Positions 15,695 to 24,283 of a stretch of 64,000 nucleotides of DNA are shown piece after piece. The position numbers and the translations under genes were made by a program. Source of the stretch: Adhaeribacter pallidiroseus (lineage in GTDB: Bacteria; Bacteroidota; Bacteroidia; Cytophagales; Hymenobacteraceae); assembly GCF_003340495.1 (NCBI RefSeq), contig NZ_QASA01000001.1, positions 4,960,001-5,024,000 on the forward strand. Reading direction: 5' to 3'. The stretch's first letter is position 1. Each line of letters opens with the position of its first letter. The notes below the pieces were generated by a model. It did no database searches. It had not been told where the DNA came from and saw only the letters and a list, made by a program, of their open reading frames with translations.

Positions 15695-18127
15695 ATGCTG
15701 TATCATTATGTTATAATAGCGTACCGGGCGTTGCGGCGTTATAAGCTATTTTCTTTGATTAATATAATGGGCCTGGCAATGGGCATGGCCGCTTTTTTAC
15801 TGATTTTACAGTACGTCCGGTACGAATTAAGCTACGATACTTTTCACGAAAAAAGCAAACAGATTTACCGGGTGGGCACTACCTTTTACCGCGAAGGAAC
15901 ACCCACGGAGTATGCCGGTTCTTTCTTAGGTTTGGGGCCCGCCTTAAAAGCCGAATTTCCGGAAGTACAGGCGTTTACCCGTTTAAGTTTCCGGCGGAGC
16001 GTGGTTTCTTACCAGAATCATTCCTTTACCGAACCTAATTTATTTTTTGTGGATCCGGGCTTTTTAGCCATATTTTCCTTGCCATTGCAACCCGGCAGCA
16101 AACAAACCCTGGCGGCTCCCAACGAAGTTATTTTGTCGCAGTCGATGGCCCGCAAATACTTTGGGTCGGAGGATCCGTTAGGCAAAATTATTACCTTAAA
16201 AAGTAAGCTTTATAGTCAAAATGTAACGGTTACCGGCGTATTTGCCGATCTGCCGGCCAACTCGCATCTTGCCCTGGATTTCCTGGTTTCCGTGCCTACC
16301 TTGGCGAGCCATTTGGGCCCGGACCGGTTAAACGGCTGGGATAGCCTGGACCATTTAACCTACATTCTGCTGGCGCCGGGAGCCGATATAAAAAATTTAA
16401 AAATAAAGCTGCCGGCGTTTATTGATAAGTACCTGGGCAAAATATGGGGCGCCGAATCCGGCTTAGGAGTGGGCCCGAACCGGACTGCTTTTGCACTGCA
16501 GCCCCTACGGGATATTCATTTGCATTCTACCGTTAAGAACGAGGCCGAAGCCAGCGGCAGTTATGCGGTAGTGCAGCTTTTATTGTTTGTAGCGATTTTT
16601 ATTTTGCTGTTGGCTTTAATTAACTACGTGAACCTGGCTACGGCCCGGGCCATGGAGCGGGCCAAAGAAGTAGCCGTCCGGAAAGTAATTGGGGCGCTCC
16701 GGCGGCAGTTAACTACGCAGTTTTTTGTGGAGGCGGTATTGCTGAACCTGGCCGGCGTAGTACTGGCGTTTACCTTAGTGCAGGTAGCAGGACCTTGGTT
16801 GAATGCCCTAGTGGCCAAGCCCTTTTATGTGTTTAGCTGGTCAGATTATGCGCTGTGGCTTTCCTATGCCGGTATATTGGCGTTGAGTTCTTTTTTATCG
16901 GGCCTTTATCCGGCTTTGGTGTTATCGGGTTATCAGCCGGCGCCGGCCTTAAAAGGAAAAGGACATGCCGCCGCCCGTACTTTTTCGCTCCGCAAAGGAT
17001 TAATTACGCTGCAATTTGTGGTAGCCGTTTTACTCTTATCCGGCACGTACGCGGTGTACCGGCAAATGCAATTTATGCGCGCATACCATTTAGGCATGAA
17101 CCTGGACCAGCTCCTGGTAGTAAAAGTGCCCCAGCAAAAAGTAGCGGATTCTGTTTTTAGTAAAAACACCAATTTTTTTAAAAATCAATTGCTTTCATTG
17201 CCCGCAGTATCCCGGGCTACCCTTTCTTCATCGGTGCCTAACACCGACATGTACAGTACTCTGGGCGCTGTGGGCCCTTTGGGTAGCAAACCCGCCGATA
17301 TTGGATTTTCTTTTAATCACATTTACACCGATGCCGATTTTATTCCGGCTTACGGCATGCAAATTTTGGCCGGCCGTAATTTTTCAAAAGATTTTAGTAC
17401 TGATAAAAACAACTTAATCTTAAGCGAAGCGGCGATTAAAATTCTTGGTTTTAAAAATCCAGCGGCCGCCTTAAACCAGAAAATAGAATACGAGGGAGAA
17501 AAACAAATCATTGGCGTTATTAAAGATTTTCACCAGTATTCAGTGGCGCAGGAGATTGCCCCGGTTATTCTGGAACTCCGCTTCACCGACCAAAAATACT
17601 TCTCCGCTAAAGTAAACCCCGGCCAAATCAGCCAGACCATTGCGGCAGTAGAACACCAGTACGAACAGCTGTACCCGGGCTACCCGTTTGAGTATTTTTT
17701 TATGGATGCGCATTTTGCCAAACAGTACGAAGCCGACCAACGATTTGGCCGGTTGTTTAGCTTATTTTCCGGCTTGGCGGTTTTTATTGCTTGTTTGGGT
17801 TTGTTTGGCCTGGTTTCGTACGCTACCGTGCAACGAAGTAAAGAAATTGGTGTACGCAAAGTGCTGGGAGCAACCGTAGCTTCTATTTTAACTTTGCTGG
17901 CCAAAGACTTCCTGAAACTGGTGCTGCTGGCCAACTTGGTGGCCTGGCCCGTAGCTTGGTGGCTGATCCACGAGTGGCTCGCCAACTATGCCCGGCACAT
18001 ACCCATTAATACCAGCTTTTTTCTATTTCCGGCCGTGGCCATTGTTTTGTTTGCCTTGTTTACCATCAGTTACCAGGCCATAAAAGCCGCCCTGGCAAAT
18101 CCAGTGGAGGCGCTGCGGAATGAGTAA
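15695..18127 (+). CDS. FtsX/MacB-type ABC transporter permease (paralogue 5)
   Basis: The 810-residue protein shows the doubled layout: an N-terminal helix, a MacB-like domain, RAKEVAVRKVIGAL near residue 321 in the first FtsX domain, a central helix at LRKGLITLQFVVA near 431, a second periplasmic domain and RSKEIGVRKVLGAT near 713. It ends PVEALRNE. The first signature (KEVAVRKVIGAL) differs most among the paralogues. It is a single gene bracketed by palindromic intergenic repeats, so it may be transcribed alone. No ATPase gene is adjacent and no substrate is known. Confidence 0.95.
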   Translation: MLYHYVIIAYRALRRYKLFSLINIMGLAMGMAAFLLILQYVRYELSYDTFHEKSKQIYRVGTTFYREGTPTEYAGSFLGLGPALKAEFPEVQAFTRLSFRRSVVSYQNHSFTEPNLFFVDPGFLAIFSLPLQPGSKQTLAAPNEVILSQSMARKYFGSEDPLGKIITLKSKLYSQNVTVTGVFADLPANSHLALDFLVSVPTLASHLGPDRLNGWDSLDHLTYILLAPGADIKNLKIKLPAFIDKYLGKIWGAESGLGVGPNRTAFALQPLRDIHLHSTVKNEAEASGSYAVVQLLLFVAIFILLLALINYVNLATARAMERAKEVAVRKVIGALRRQLTTQFFVEAVLLNLAGVVLAFTLVQVAGPWLNALVAKPFYVFSWSDYALWLSYAGILALSSFLSGLYPALVLSGYQPAPALKGKGHAAARTFSLRKGLITLQFVVAVLLLSGTYAVYRQMQFMRAYHLGMNLDQLLVVKVPQQKVADSVFSKNTNFFKNQLLSLPAVSRATLSSSVPNTDMYSTLGAVGPLGSKPADIGFSFNHIYTDADFIPAYGMQILAGRNFSKDFSTDKNNLILSEAAIKILGFKNPAAALNQKIEYEGEKQIIGVIKDFHQYSVAQEIAPVILELRFTDQKYFSAKVNPGQISQTIAAVEHQYEQLYPGYPFEYFFMDAHFAKQYEADQRFGRLFSLFSGLAVFIACLGLFGLVSYATVQRSKEIGVRKVLGATVASILTLLAKDFLKLVLLANLVAWPVAWWLIHEWLANYARHIPINTSFFLFPAVAIVLFALFTISYQAIKAALANPVEALRNE

Positions 18128-18132
18128 ATGCC

Positions 18133-18329
18133 CCCTGATTCATCGGATTTTGGATTACCCGGATTGATAATTTAGAGACCAGAAATTTTTACTATTAAAT
18201 AAGATAAACTATAAACTATAAACTATAAACTATAAACTATAAACTATAAACTATAAACTATAAACTATAAACTATAAACTATAAACTATAATCCTTCAAG
18301 CCTTTAATCCCGCGAATCAAGGTTCAGAC
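18133..18329. repeat. GATT-rich palindromic repeat enclosing a 7-bp tandem array
   Basis: The left arm (CCCTGATTCATCGGATTTTG) and the inverse of the right arm (CCTTGATTCGCGGGATTAAA) match closely. The element has the same edges as the copies at 15517 and 38347. Its loop carries the ATAAACT array described separately. It lies between the permease and the pentapeptide-like gene. Confidence 0.55.
18204..18290 (+). repeat. Tandem repeat, ATAAACT x about 12.4
   Basis: The 7-bp unit ATAAACT is repeated without visible error for 87 bases. It lies in the loop of a larger palindromic repeat and about 137 bases upstream of the likely start of the secreted pentapeptide-like protein. Seven is not a multiple of three and the array is non-coding, so copy-number change would alter spacing only. 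Confidence 0.95.
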
Positions 18330-18426
18330 AACGAGTAAAATAATATTTAAATGCGTGTTACCTTTTCCGGCAGATGCAGTTACCCTTTTTAGAAAAACAG
18401 ATCCATTTCACTTAATAATCAAATCC

Positions 18427-19218
18427 ATGAAAAATGTAGTGTATGCCTTCTTGTTGATTATTATTGTTTCGGGCGGCGTAGCAGCCCAAACCAATGTGGC
18501 CGCTTCCGAAGTAATGGCGCAAATAAACCGCGGGCAGGCCGTTAGCTATAAAAACGTGGAAATTACCGGCGACCTGAACCTGACACAACTAAACAACAAA
18601 CAGCTGAAAGAGCAGCCGGAAGAGATGCAGCCGAACAAAGTATTCATTAGTACGGTTACGGCTCCGCTTAATTTTACGAATTGTACCTTTACGGGCAAAG
18701 TACTAGCTTACTTTAACCCAGACCAGGGTAGAATAAATTTAAATAATAACGGCGATAGCGAGGTTTACAGTACTAATTTCGCCAAAGAAGTACGCTTTAA
18801 CAACTGCACTTTTCAGCAGGATGCTATTTTTAAATATTCGGAGTTTAAGCAAGAAGTTTCATTTGCCGGTAGCCACTTTAACGACGAAGCTTTTTTTAAG
18901 TACACTAAATTTGCGCAAGCCCCGGATTTTGGCCGAGTAAAGTTTACGGATAACGCCGTTTTTAAATACGTGCATTTTCCGGCGGGTACCAATTTCAGTC
19001 AGGCCGTTTTTACCGGGGATGCTGATTTTAAGTACGCTAAATTTTGGGGCCAAAGCAATTTAGAACGGACGCAGTTTAACGGCTTTGCTAATTTTAAGTA
19101 CACCGAATTTTCCGACGACGTGAAAGTGCAAGGTTTGGCTTTTAACGGCGGTAAAGATTTCAAATACACCCAAATAGGCGGCAAGAAATTCAACGATGCT
19201 TTTCTGGAGAAAAAGTAA
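18427..19218 (+). CDS. Secreted pentapeptide-repeat-like protein
   Basis: I start at the ATG at 18427, which gives a clean signal peptide (MKNVVYAFLLIIIVSGGVAA); the longer frame from 18355 adds 24 residues without purpose. The mature part of about 240 residues begins with a pentapeptide-like block (VEITGDLNLTQL) and then has at least six copies of a coil of about 20 residues containing FKYxxF or FKYxQI, with Phe at five-residue spacing. This is the spacing of a right-handed quadrilateral beta-helix. Function is unknown; related secreted proteins are common in Cytophagales. It is probably monocistronic. Confidence 0.85.
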   Translation: MKNVVYAFLLIIIVSGGVAAQTNVAASEVMAQINRGQAVSYKNVEITGDLNLTQLNNKQLKEQPEEMQPNKVFISTVTAPLNFTNCTFTGKVLAYFNPDQGRINLNNNGDSEVYSTNFAKEVRFNNCTFQQDAIFKYSEFKQEVSFAGSHFNDEAFFKYTKFAQAPDFGRVKFTDNAVFKYVHFPAGTNFSQAVFTGDADFKYAKFWGQSNLERTQFNGFANFKYTEFSDDVKVQGLAFNGGKDFKYTQIGGKKFNDAFLEKK

Positions 19219-19265
19219 GAAACTCATCTGCCAGTTAGGATATTTAGAATTAGGTTGACGCTGGC

Positions 19266-19400
19266 GCGCGCGTACCGCTCGTGTCTACTAATCTAGTAGG
19301 CCTCTGGCCGGGCGAGCCAATAGACTTAGATTAAAGCAATTCAGCAGCCATTCCCAACCGGCCAGAGGCCGGACGATGATAATCACGAGCGTAGACGCTC
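19266..19400. repeat. Nested inverted-repeat element (possible MITE or structured RNA)
   Basis: A perfect 13-bp stem GGCCTCTGGCCGG (19299-19311) / CCGGCCAGAGGCC (19358-19370) lies inside an outer 8-bp stem CGCTCGTG (19276-19283) / CACGAGCG (19384-19391). The right side contains a further small GAGCGTAGACGCTC hairpin. The GC content is well above that of neighbouring intergenic DNA. No coding sequence is seen. Confidence 0.55.
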
Positions 19401-19537
19401 GCGATAGGGATTTCTTTGACACTTAACAATACAAGCCGCAAGCTTGCCCCAGCCAAATTTTTAAAAAACAGGCGAGTTTGCCAATCGTCACTAGTCACAA
19501 ATTCTATTTAGCTGTAAACCCTTTTAACATCATACCT

Positions 19538-21970
19538 ATGCTCCGTAATTATTTTAAAATTGCCTGGCGCAACATGCGGCGGCACCGTGGCTTTACTTTT
19601 ATAAATTTATTTGGTTTAGCCGTTGGCCTTACCTGTTGTTTGCTCATTGCCTTGTACATCCGGCAAGAGCTAAGCTACGATACTTACCACCAACATGCCG
19701 ACCGCATTTACCGGGTTACCCGCAATTTCTCCGACCCGGATGGTAACGTAAACTTACATTTGGCGAGCGTAGCGCCTCCCTTTGGGCCTCTGTTAAAAAA
19801 CGATTTTCCGGATATCCAGCAAATCGCCCGTACTTTGCAAACCAACACGTTATTAGCGGTAAACCAGGAGCGGGTATTTAACGAGCAGGAGGTTTTCTTC
19901 GCAGAGCCGGAATTTTTTAAAATTTTCACGGTGCCGGTGCAACAAGGCAACCCCGACAAAGCGCTAGCGGAGCCTTATGCTATTATGCTCACCGAAAAAA
20001 TGGCGAAGAAATATTTTCCGGAGCAAAATCCCATGGGGCAGGTATTGCGCCTGAACAACCAGTTTAACGTGAAAGTAGCCGGCGTGTACGAATCGTTTCC
20101 GGTAAATTCACATTTGCACCCCGACTTTCTGGTTTCGTTTACCACCTTGGAAGACAGCACCATTTACGGTAAACAAAACTTACTTACCAATTGGGGCAAT
20201 AATTCTTTTACCACTTATTTGCTCCTGCCGCCAAATTATCCGGTCAAAAACCTGGAAGCCCAGTTCCCCGCTTTTCTCGATCGCCACATGACCGACAACC
20301 CGGGTAATGCCGTAAAACCCTCGTCCTGGACTAAGCTGTTTTTACAAAAACTCACCGATATTCACCTGCGCTCGCACCTCGATTCCGAACTGGAGCCCAA
20401 CGGCAACATTACCAACGTGTACTTGTTCTCGGCGGTGGCCTTGTTTATTTTATTGATTGCGTGCATTAATTTTATGAATTTATCTACGGCCCGTTCGTCG
20501 TTACGGGCTAAAGAAATTGGCCTGCGTAAAGTAATGGGCGCTACCCAATCTACCTTAATCCGGCAGTTTTTGAGCGAATCTACGTTATTTGCCTTACTGG
20601 CGGTGGTATTGGCGGTAGCCTTTACGGGGTTGTTTTTACCGCTCCTGAGTAAATTTATTGGCCAGGAAATAAGCTTTGGCTTAGGTAATACCTGGTGGCT
20701 GGTTTTAGCGCTGGTGGGGCTGGCCTTGTTGGTGGGGCTGTTGGCGGGTTCGTACCCGGCTTTGTTTTTATCATCGTTTCAGCCGGTAAAAGTACTCAAA
20801 GGCAAACTTACTATTGGCCGCAATTCGGTATCGCTGCGTAAAACGCTGGTAGTGCTGCAATTTGCTATCTCGGTGATTTTATTGGTATGCACGGCGGTGG
20901 TATACAAGCAATTGCACTTTTTACGCAACCAAACCTTGGGGTTTAACAAAGAGCATGTGGTTACGGTAAATTTTCCGAACGAGCTGGCCGAGCCTTATAA
21001 TGCTTTCCGGAACGAAGTACTGGCCACGGGCCAGGTTGCTGCCGCGGCCCGTTCCGTGGGAGTTCCCTCCGACCGCTTGCTAAATTCCATGGGTACCGTC
21101 CGGATTCAGAAAGAAGATTCCCTGGCTCCCTCGCCGGTTTCTTTTCAGTACTTAGCCATAGATGATGCTTTTGTAAATACTTACCAGTTAAAAGTTGTAG
21201 CGGGTCGTAATTTTAATCCTCGGGAATACCTCACCGATGATTCTCTGGCTTTTTTGCTGAATGAAGCCGGCGTTAAAATGCTGGGCTTTACCAACCCCCA
21301 GGAAGCCCTGGGCCGGAACATCGAATACGGCAACCGCAAAGGAAAACTGGTAGGCGTGCTACAAGACGCGCATTTTGAATCGTTGCACCAAAAAATCAAA
21401 CCTTTAATCTTTTTTATGCCCACTAGCGACGGCTACAACAATCTTTCCTTTAAATTACCGGGCAACCAATTACCAGCCGGTCTGGCGCACCTGCAAGCTA
21501 CCTGGCAGAAACTGCTACCGCACCGCCCCTTAGAATATACTTTCCTGGACGAAAAGTTTGGCCGCTTGTACGCCACCGAACAGCAGTTGGGCACTTTGTT
21601 TACTATTTTTTCCGGCATTGCCATTTTAATTGCCTGCCTGGGCTTGTTTGGTTTGGCTTCTTTCGCCATGGAGCAACGCGCCAAAGAAATCAGCATTCGT
21701 AAAGTACTAGGCGCTTCGGTAACGGGCATTGTTACGCTGCTGTCGCGCGATTTTTTAAAATTAGTGCTGCTCGCGAACCTGCTGGCCTGGCCAATTGCTT
21801 GGTACGGCATGCATCACTGGCTCCAGGATTTTGCGTACCGCACCTCCTTATCGGCCTGGACTTTTGGTTTGGCTACGGTGCTGGCCCTGTTAATTGCTTT
21901 GTTAACGGTTTCGTTTCACGCCTTAAAAGCAGCCTCCAGCAACCCGGTAAATGCTTTGCGGAATGAGTAA
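19538..21970 (+). CDS. FtsX/MacB-type ABC transporter permease (paralogue 6)
   Basis: I choose the ATG at 19538 (MLRNYFKIAWRNM), which matches the other paralogues; a TTG at 19478 would add 20 unsupported residues. The 810-residue protein has RAKEIGLRKVMGAT near 322, a central helix at LRKTLVVLQFAIS near 432 and RAKEISIRKVLGAS near 713, and ends PVNALRNE. It is the closest relative of paralogue 2. A strong terminator follows, so it ends the permease cluster; the TolC-like gene downstream has its own leader. Confidence 0.95.
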   Translation: MLRNYFKIAWRNMRRHRGFTFINLFGLAVGLTCCLLIALYIRQELSYDTYHQHADRIYRVTRNFSDPDGNVNLHLASVAPPFGPLLKNDFPDIQQIARTLQTNTLLAVNQERVFNEQEVFFAEPEFFKIFTVPVQQGNPDKALAEPYAIMLTEKMAKKYFPEQNPMGQVLRLNNQFNVKVAGVYESFPVNSHLHPDFLVSFTTLEDSTIYGKQNLLTNWGNNSFTTYLLLPPNYPVKNLEAQFPAFLDRHMTDNPGNAVKPSSWTKLFLQKLTDIHLRSHLDSELEPNGNITNVYLFSAVALFILLIACINFMNLSTARSSLRAKEIGLRKVMGATQSTLIRQFLSESTLFALLAVVLAVAFTGLFLPLLSKFIGQEISFGLGNTWWLVLALVGLALLVGLLAGSYPALFLSSFQPVKVLKGKLTIGRNSVSLRKTLVVLQFAISVILLVCTAVVYKQLHFLRNQTLGFNKEHVVTVNFPNELAEPYNAFRNEVLATGQVAAAARSVGVPSDRLLNSMGTVRIQKEDSLAPSPVSFQYLAIDDAFVNTYQLKVVAGRNFNPREYLTDDSLAFLLNEAGVKMLGFTNPQEALGRNIEYGNRKGKLVGVLQDAHFESLHQKIKPLIFFMPTSDGYNNLSFKLPGNQLPAGLAHLQATWQKLLPHRPLEYTFLDEKFGRLYATEQQLGTLFTIFSGIAILIACLGLFGLASFAMEQRAKEISIRKVLGASVTGIVTLLSRDFLKLVLLANLLAWPIAWYGMHHWLQDFAYRTSLSAWTFGLATVLALLIALLTVSFHALKAASSNPVNALRNE

Positions 21971-22016
21971 CAGGTGCCCAGTGTTACTTTTTTGATTAAC
22001 AAATTTTAATTAAACC

Positions 22017-22050
22017 AAAAGCCAGACCTGCCGCACGGGTCTGGCTTTTT
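22017..22050 (+). terminator. Rho-independent terminator after the permease cluster
   Basis: The stem AAAAGCCAGACC / GGTCTGGCTTTTT with a 9-base loop ends in a T run. It lies 46 bases after the permease stop. Confidence 0.9.
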
Positions 22051-22298
22051 AATGCGCTTTTTTTTCCGTTGCAGATTAGTCAGTTACCGGGTGTTATAAA
22101 AGCGAACAATAATTTGTATCGGAAACGGACAATTCCGGAAAGGTATCCGGATGATAAATCTTGTTAATTTACTGATAAACAAGCATTTATTGAAATGGCA
22201 TCTTATTGTATATTCTTTTTTAAAAGTAGATCGGGTTTAAGGGCTACCGGCACCCGGCCATCTATTTTAACCGAGCCACTAAGCAAACCGCTATTATT

Positions 22299-23762
22299 AT
22301 GTCTAAACTTGTAACATTTACTCTGGTTTTTTTACTGCTCTGCTCTACCGGAAGATTGGCTGCGCAAACTCCCCGCGTATGGTCTTTAGATTCGTGCATT
22401 AACCAGGCGATTGCGCAAAATATTCAGGTAAAACAAAGCGAATTAAATTTACAGGCCAGCCGGGTAATTAACGCGCAGGCCAAAGCCGCCTTTTTACCAA
22501 TCAGTCAGTTTACCGGTTCACATTCCTATAATACCGGCCGGTCCATTGACCCATTTACCAACCAACCGACCACCGAACAAATTCAATCCAATAATTTTGC
22601 GCTGTCCGCCGATTTAATTTTGTTTAACGGCGGGCAGTTGCAACACCGGTTGCAGCAAAGTAATCTGGGCTTAAAAGCCAGCCGCTACGAACTAGAGCAA
22701 ACCCGGCAAACCATTGCTTTAAACGTAACGCTGGCCTATCTTCAGGTATTGTTCAGTCAGGAGCTACTAACCATTGCGGAGAACCAGTTGAAAAATACCA
22801 ATTTACAGGTAGAGCGTTCTAAACACCTGGTAGATGCCGGCGCGCTGGCCAACTCTACCCTCGCCGATTTAGAAGTGCAAGCTACCCAGGACGAGTTGCA
22901 GCAGGTAACCGCCGCTACCGATTTAAAAACGGCCCGGCTTAATTTATTGCAGTTGCTGAACTTACCGGCCACTACGGCGTTTACTATTCAGCCTTTGGCA
23001 ACCGAAGTACCCGCTACTAACCCTTATGCCCAAAGTACTGCCGAGCTGGTAGCCCTTGCCGAAAAAATGCAACCCGGTATTATTGGCGCCGACTTACGGG
23101 TAAAAAGCGCGAACAGAGGGGTACGGGCCGCGCGCGCGAGTTTATTGCCAATGTTAAGTTTGGGCGGTTATATTGGTAGTAATTATTCCAGTGCGGTACC
23201 AACCTCCCGGTTTGTGGCCGATGGCACCGGCTCCACCACCCGCGAAGTACCTTCCGAAACGGATTTCGTGTTAATCAACGGAACGCGCACGCCTATTATC
23301 AACACGAAAACCGAACCGAACGGCGCCATGGAAAACTTTTACTATTTCGACCAGTTGCAATTTAACATGCGCAAGAGCATCGGCCTTAATTTAAGTATCC
23401 CTATTTTGAACAGCTGGCAAAACCGGGCACGCCTGAGTAACGCGCTTATTACGGAAAAAACCGCCGAGTACGCCGCCGAAAACGTACGTTTGCAACTGCG
23501 CCAGAACATTGAGCTGGCGCACAATAACCTCGAAGCAGCCCAGATTCGTTATAAAACGGCTACTCGCCAGGTAAATGCCTCTAAAGTAGCTTACGACGCC
23601 GCGCAAAAACGCTTCGAAAGCGGCAGCGTACACTACGTAGATTTAAACCTGGCCAAAACTAATTACGACAAAGCCCTGAGTAACCAGGTACAAGCCAAGT
23701 ATGATTACCTTTTCCGGGAAAGAGTATTAAATTTTTACTTGCAGGATACTGCTGCTAAGTAA
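22299..23762 (+). CDS. TolC-family outer-membrane efflux protein
   Basis: The 487-residue protein has a signal peptide (MSKLVTFTLVFLLLCSTGRLAAQ) followed by SLDSCINQAIAQNIQVKQSELNLQ, the typical first helix of the OEP fold. Two repeats of long alpha-helical hairpins are separated by strand segments (NTGRSIDPFTNQ; RKSIGLNLSIPILN). Family proteins form trimeric outer-membrane exit channels that partner with periplasmic adaptors and inner-membrane pumps. Its position after a run of MacB-like permeases suggests a shared export role, but no adaptor (HlyD/MFP) gene is in the window. It is flanked by terminators and is probably transcribed alone. Confidence 0.93.
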   Translation: MSKLVTFTLVFLLLCSTGRLAAQTPRVWSLDSCINQAIAQNIQVKQSELNLQASRVINAQAKAAFLPISQFTGSHSYNTGRSIDPFTNQPTTEQIQSNNFALSADLILFNGGQLQHRLQQSNLGLKASRYELEQTRQTIALNVTLAYLQVLFSQELLTIAENQLKNTNLQVERSKHLVDAGALANSTLADLEVQATQDELQQVTAATDLKTARLNLLQLLNLPATTAFTIQPLATEVPATNPYAQSTAELVALAEKMQPGIIGADLRVKSANRGVRAARASLLPMLSLGGYIGSNYSSAVPTSRFVADGTGSTTREVPSETDFVLINGTRTPIINTKTEPNGAMENFYYFDQLQFNMRKSIGLNLSIPILNSWQNRARLSNALITEKTAEYAAENVRLQLRQNIELAHNNLEAAQIRYKTATRQVNASKVAYDAAQKRFESGSVHYVDLNLAKTNYDKALSNQVQAKYDYLFRERVLNFYLQDTAAK

Positions 23763-23778
23763 AAATTTAAAAAATTAA

Positions 23779-23828
23779 AAAAGCTGCTTCTCCGCCAGTC
23801 TAAAATGAGCGGAGAAGCAGCTTTTTTA
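23779..23828 (+). terminator. Rho-independent terminator after tolC-like gene
   Basis: AAGCTGCTTCTCCGC (23781-23795) pairs with GCGGAGAAGCAGCTT (23809-23823), followed by T residues; A residues precede the left arm, so it can act in both directions. Confidence 0.92.
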
Positions 23829-23987
23829 ATTTTTTAAACACAAACGAGTAAGCTGGAATTTTAAAAAAATTCTGCTCAAATTTAGGTGCCGCGCGTTTGG
23901 CTTTTCCCAAAATCAAGTAAAATGCTTCGTTTTCCAGGCAAGCAACCGGGTATTTATTACGCACTGAAATTTAAAAATACCTATCCG

Positions 23988-24062
23988 GCGCTGCCGGGGC
24001 CTCGGAATACCAAGACTACTGAGATCTATCGCCATGTGACCCAACACGGACTCGGAAAATAA
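23988..24062 (+). pseudogene. Relic of a tyrosine recombinase C-terminus
   Basis: The frame reads LPGPRNTKTTEIYRHVTQHGLGK then TAA. This matches the last catalytic box of tyrosine recombinases of the form LGHxxxKTTEIYTHVTxxG, where the Tyr is the nucleophile; the normal His of LGH has become Pro. The frame is open back to an ATG at 23922, but the residues before LPGP do not look like a recombinase, so only the last box is preserved. It lies about 200 bases before the first cassette boundary and points the same way as the cassettes. Identification is from the motif only. Confidence 0.55.
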
Positions 24063-24258
24063 TTAGCCCGCTCGATAGATTATTAATTTAAATATAGTAT
24101 TATTAACATTAAATAAATGCGAATTCCTGTAACCACACCTGGCTTTTAAGGTGTACTATTGCTGAAATGCATTACATAATTGATTAGCAACAATACACAA
24201 AAAACAATAGCTATTCGCCAAAGTGGATATAAACACCAGTACTGGCATTTAGCAGTAA

Positions 24259-24268
24259 GTTGGGCAAA
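24259..24268 (+). other. Cassette B1 5' boundary (R'-like)
   Basis: GTTGGGCAAA is the exact inverse of TTTGCCCAAC at 24760-24769, on the other side of the gene at 24284. The upstream half of this site is unclear; AGCAAC at 24185-24190 may be its R'' box. Confidence 0.6.
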
Positions 24269-24283
24269 ATCCGAAATTATAAA

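Noticed and set aside
18204-18290. Regular repeat that might be taken for a CRISPR array
   Set aside because: The unit is 7 bases without spacers; it is a simple tandem repeat.
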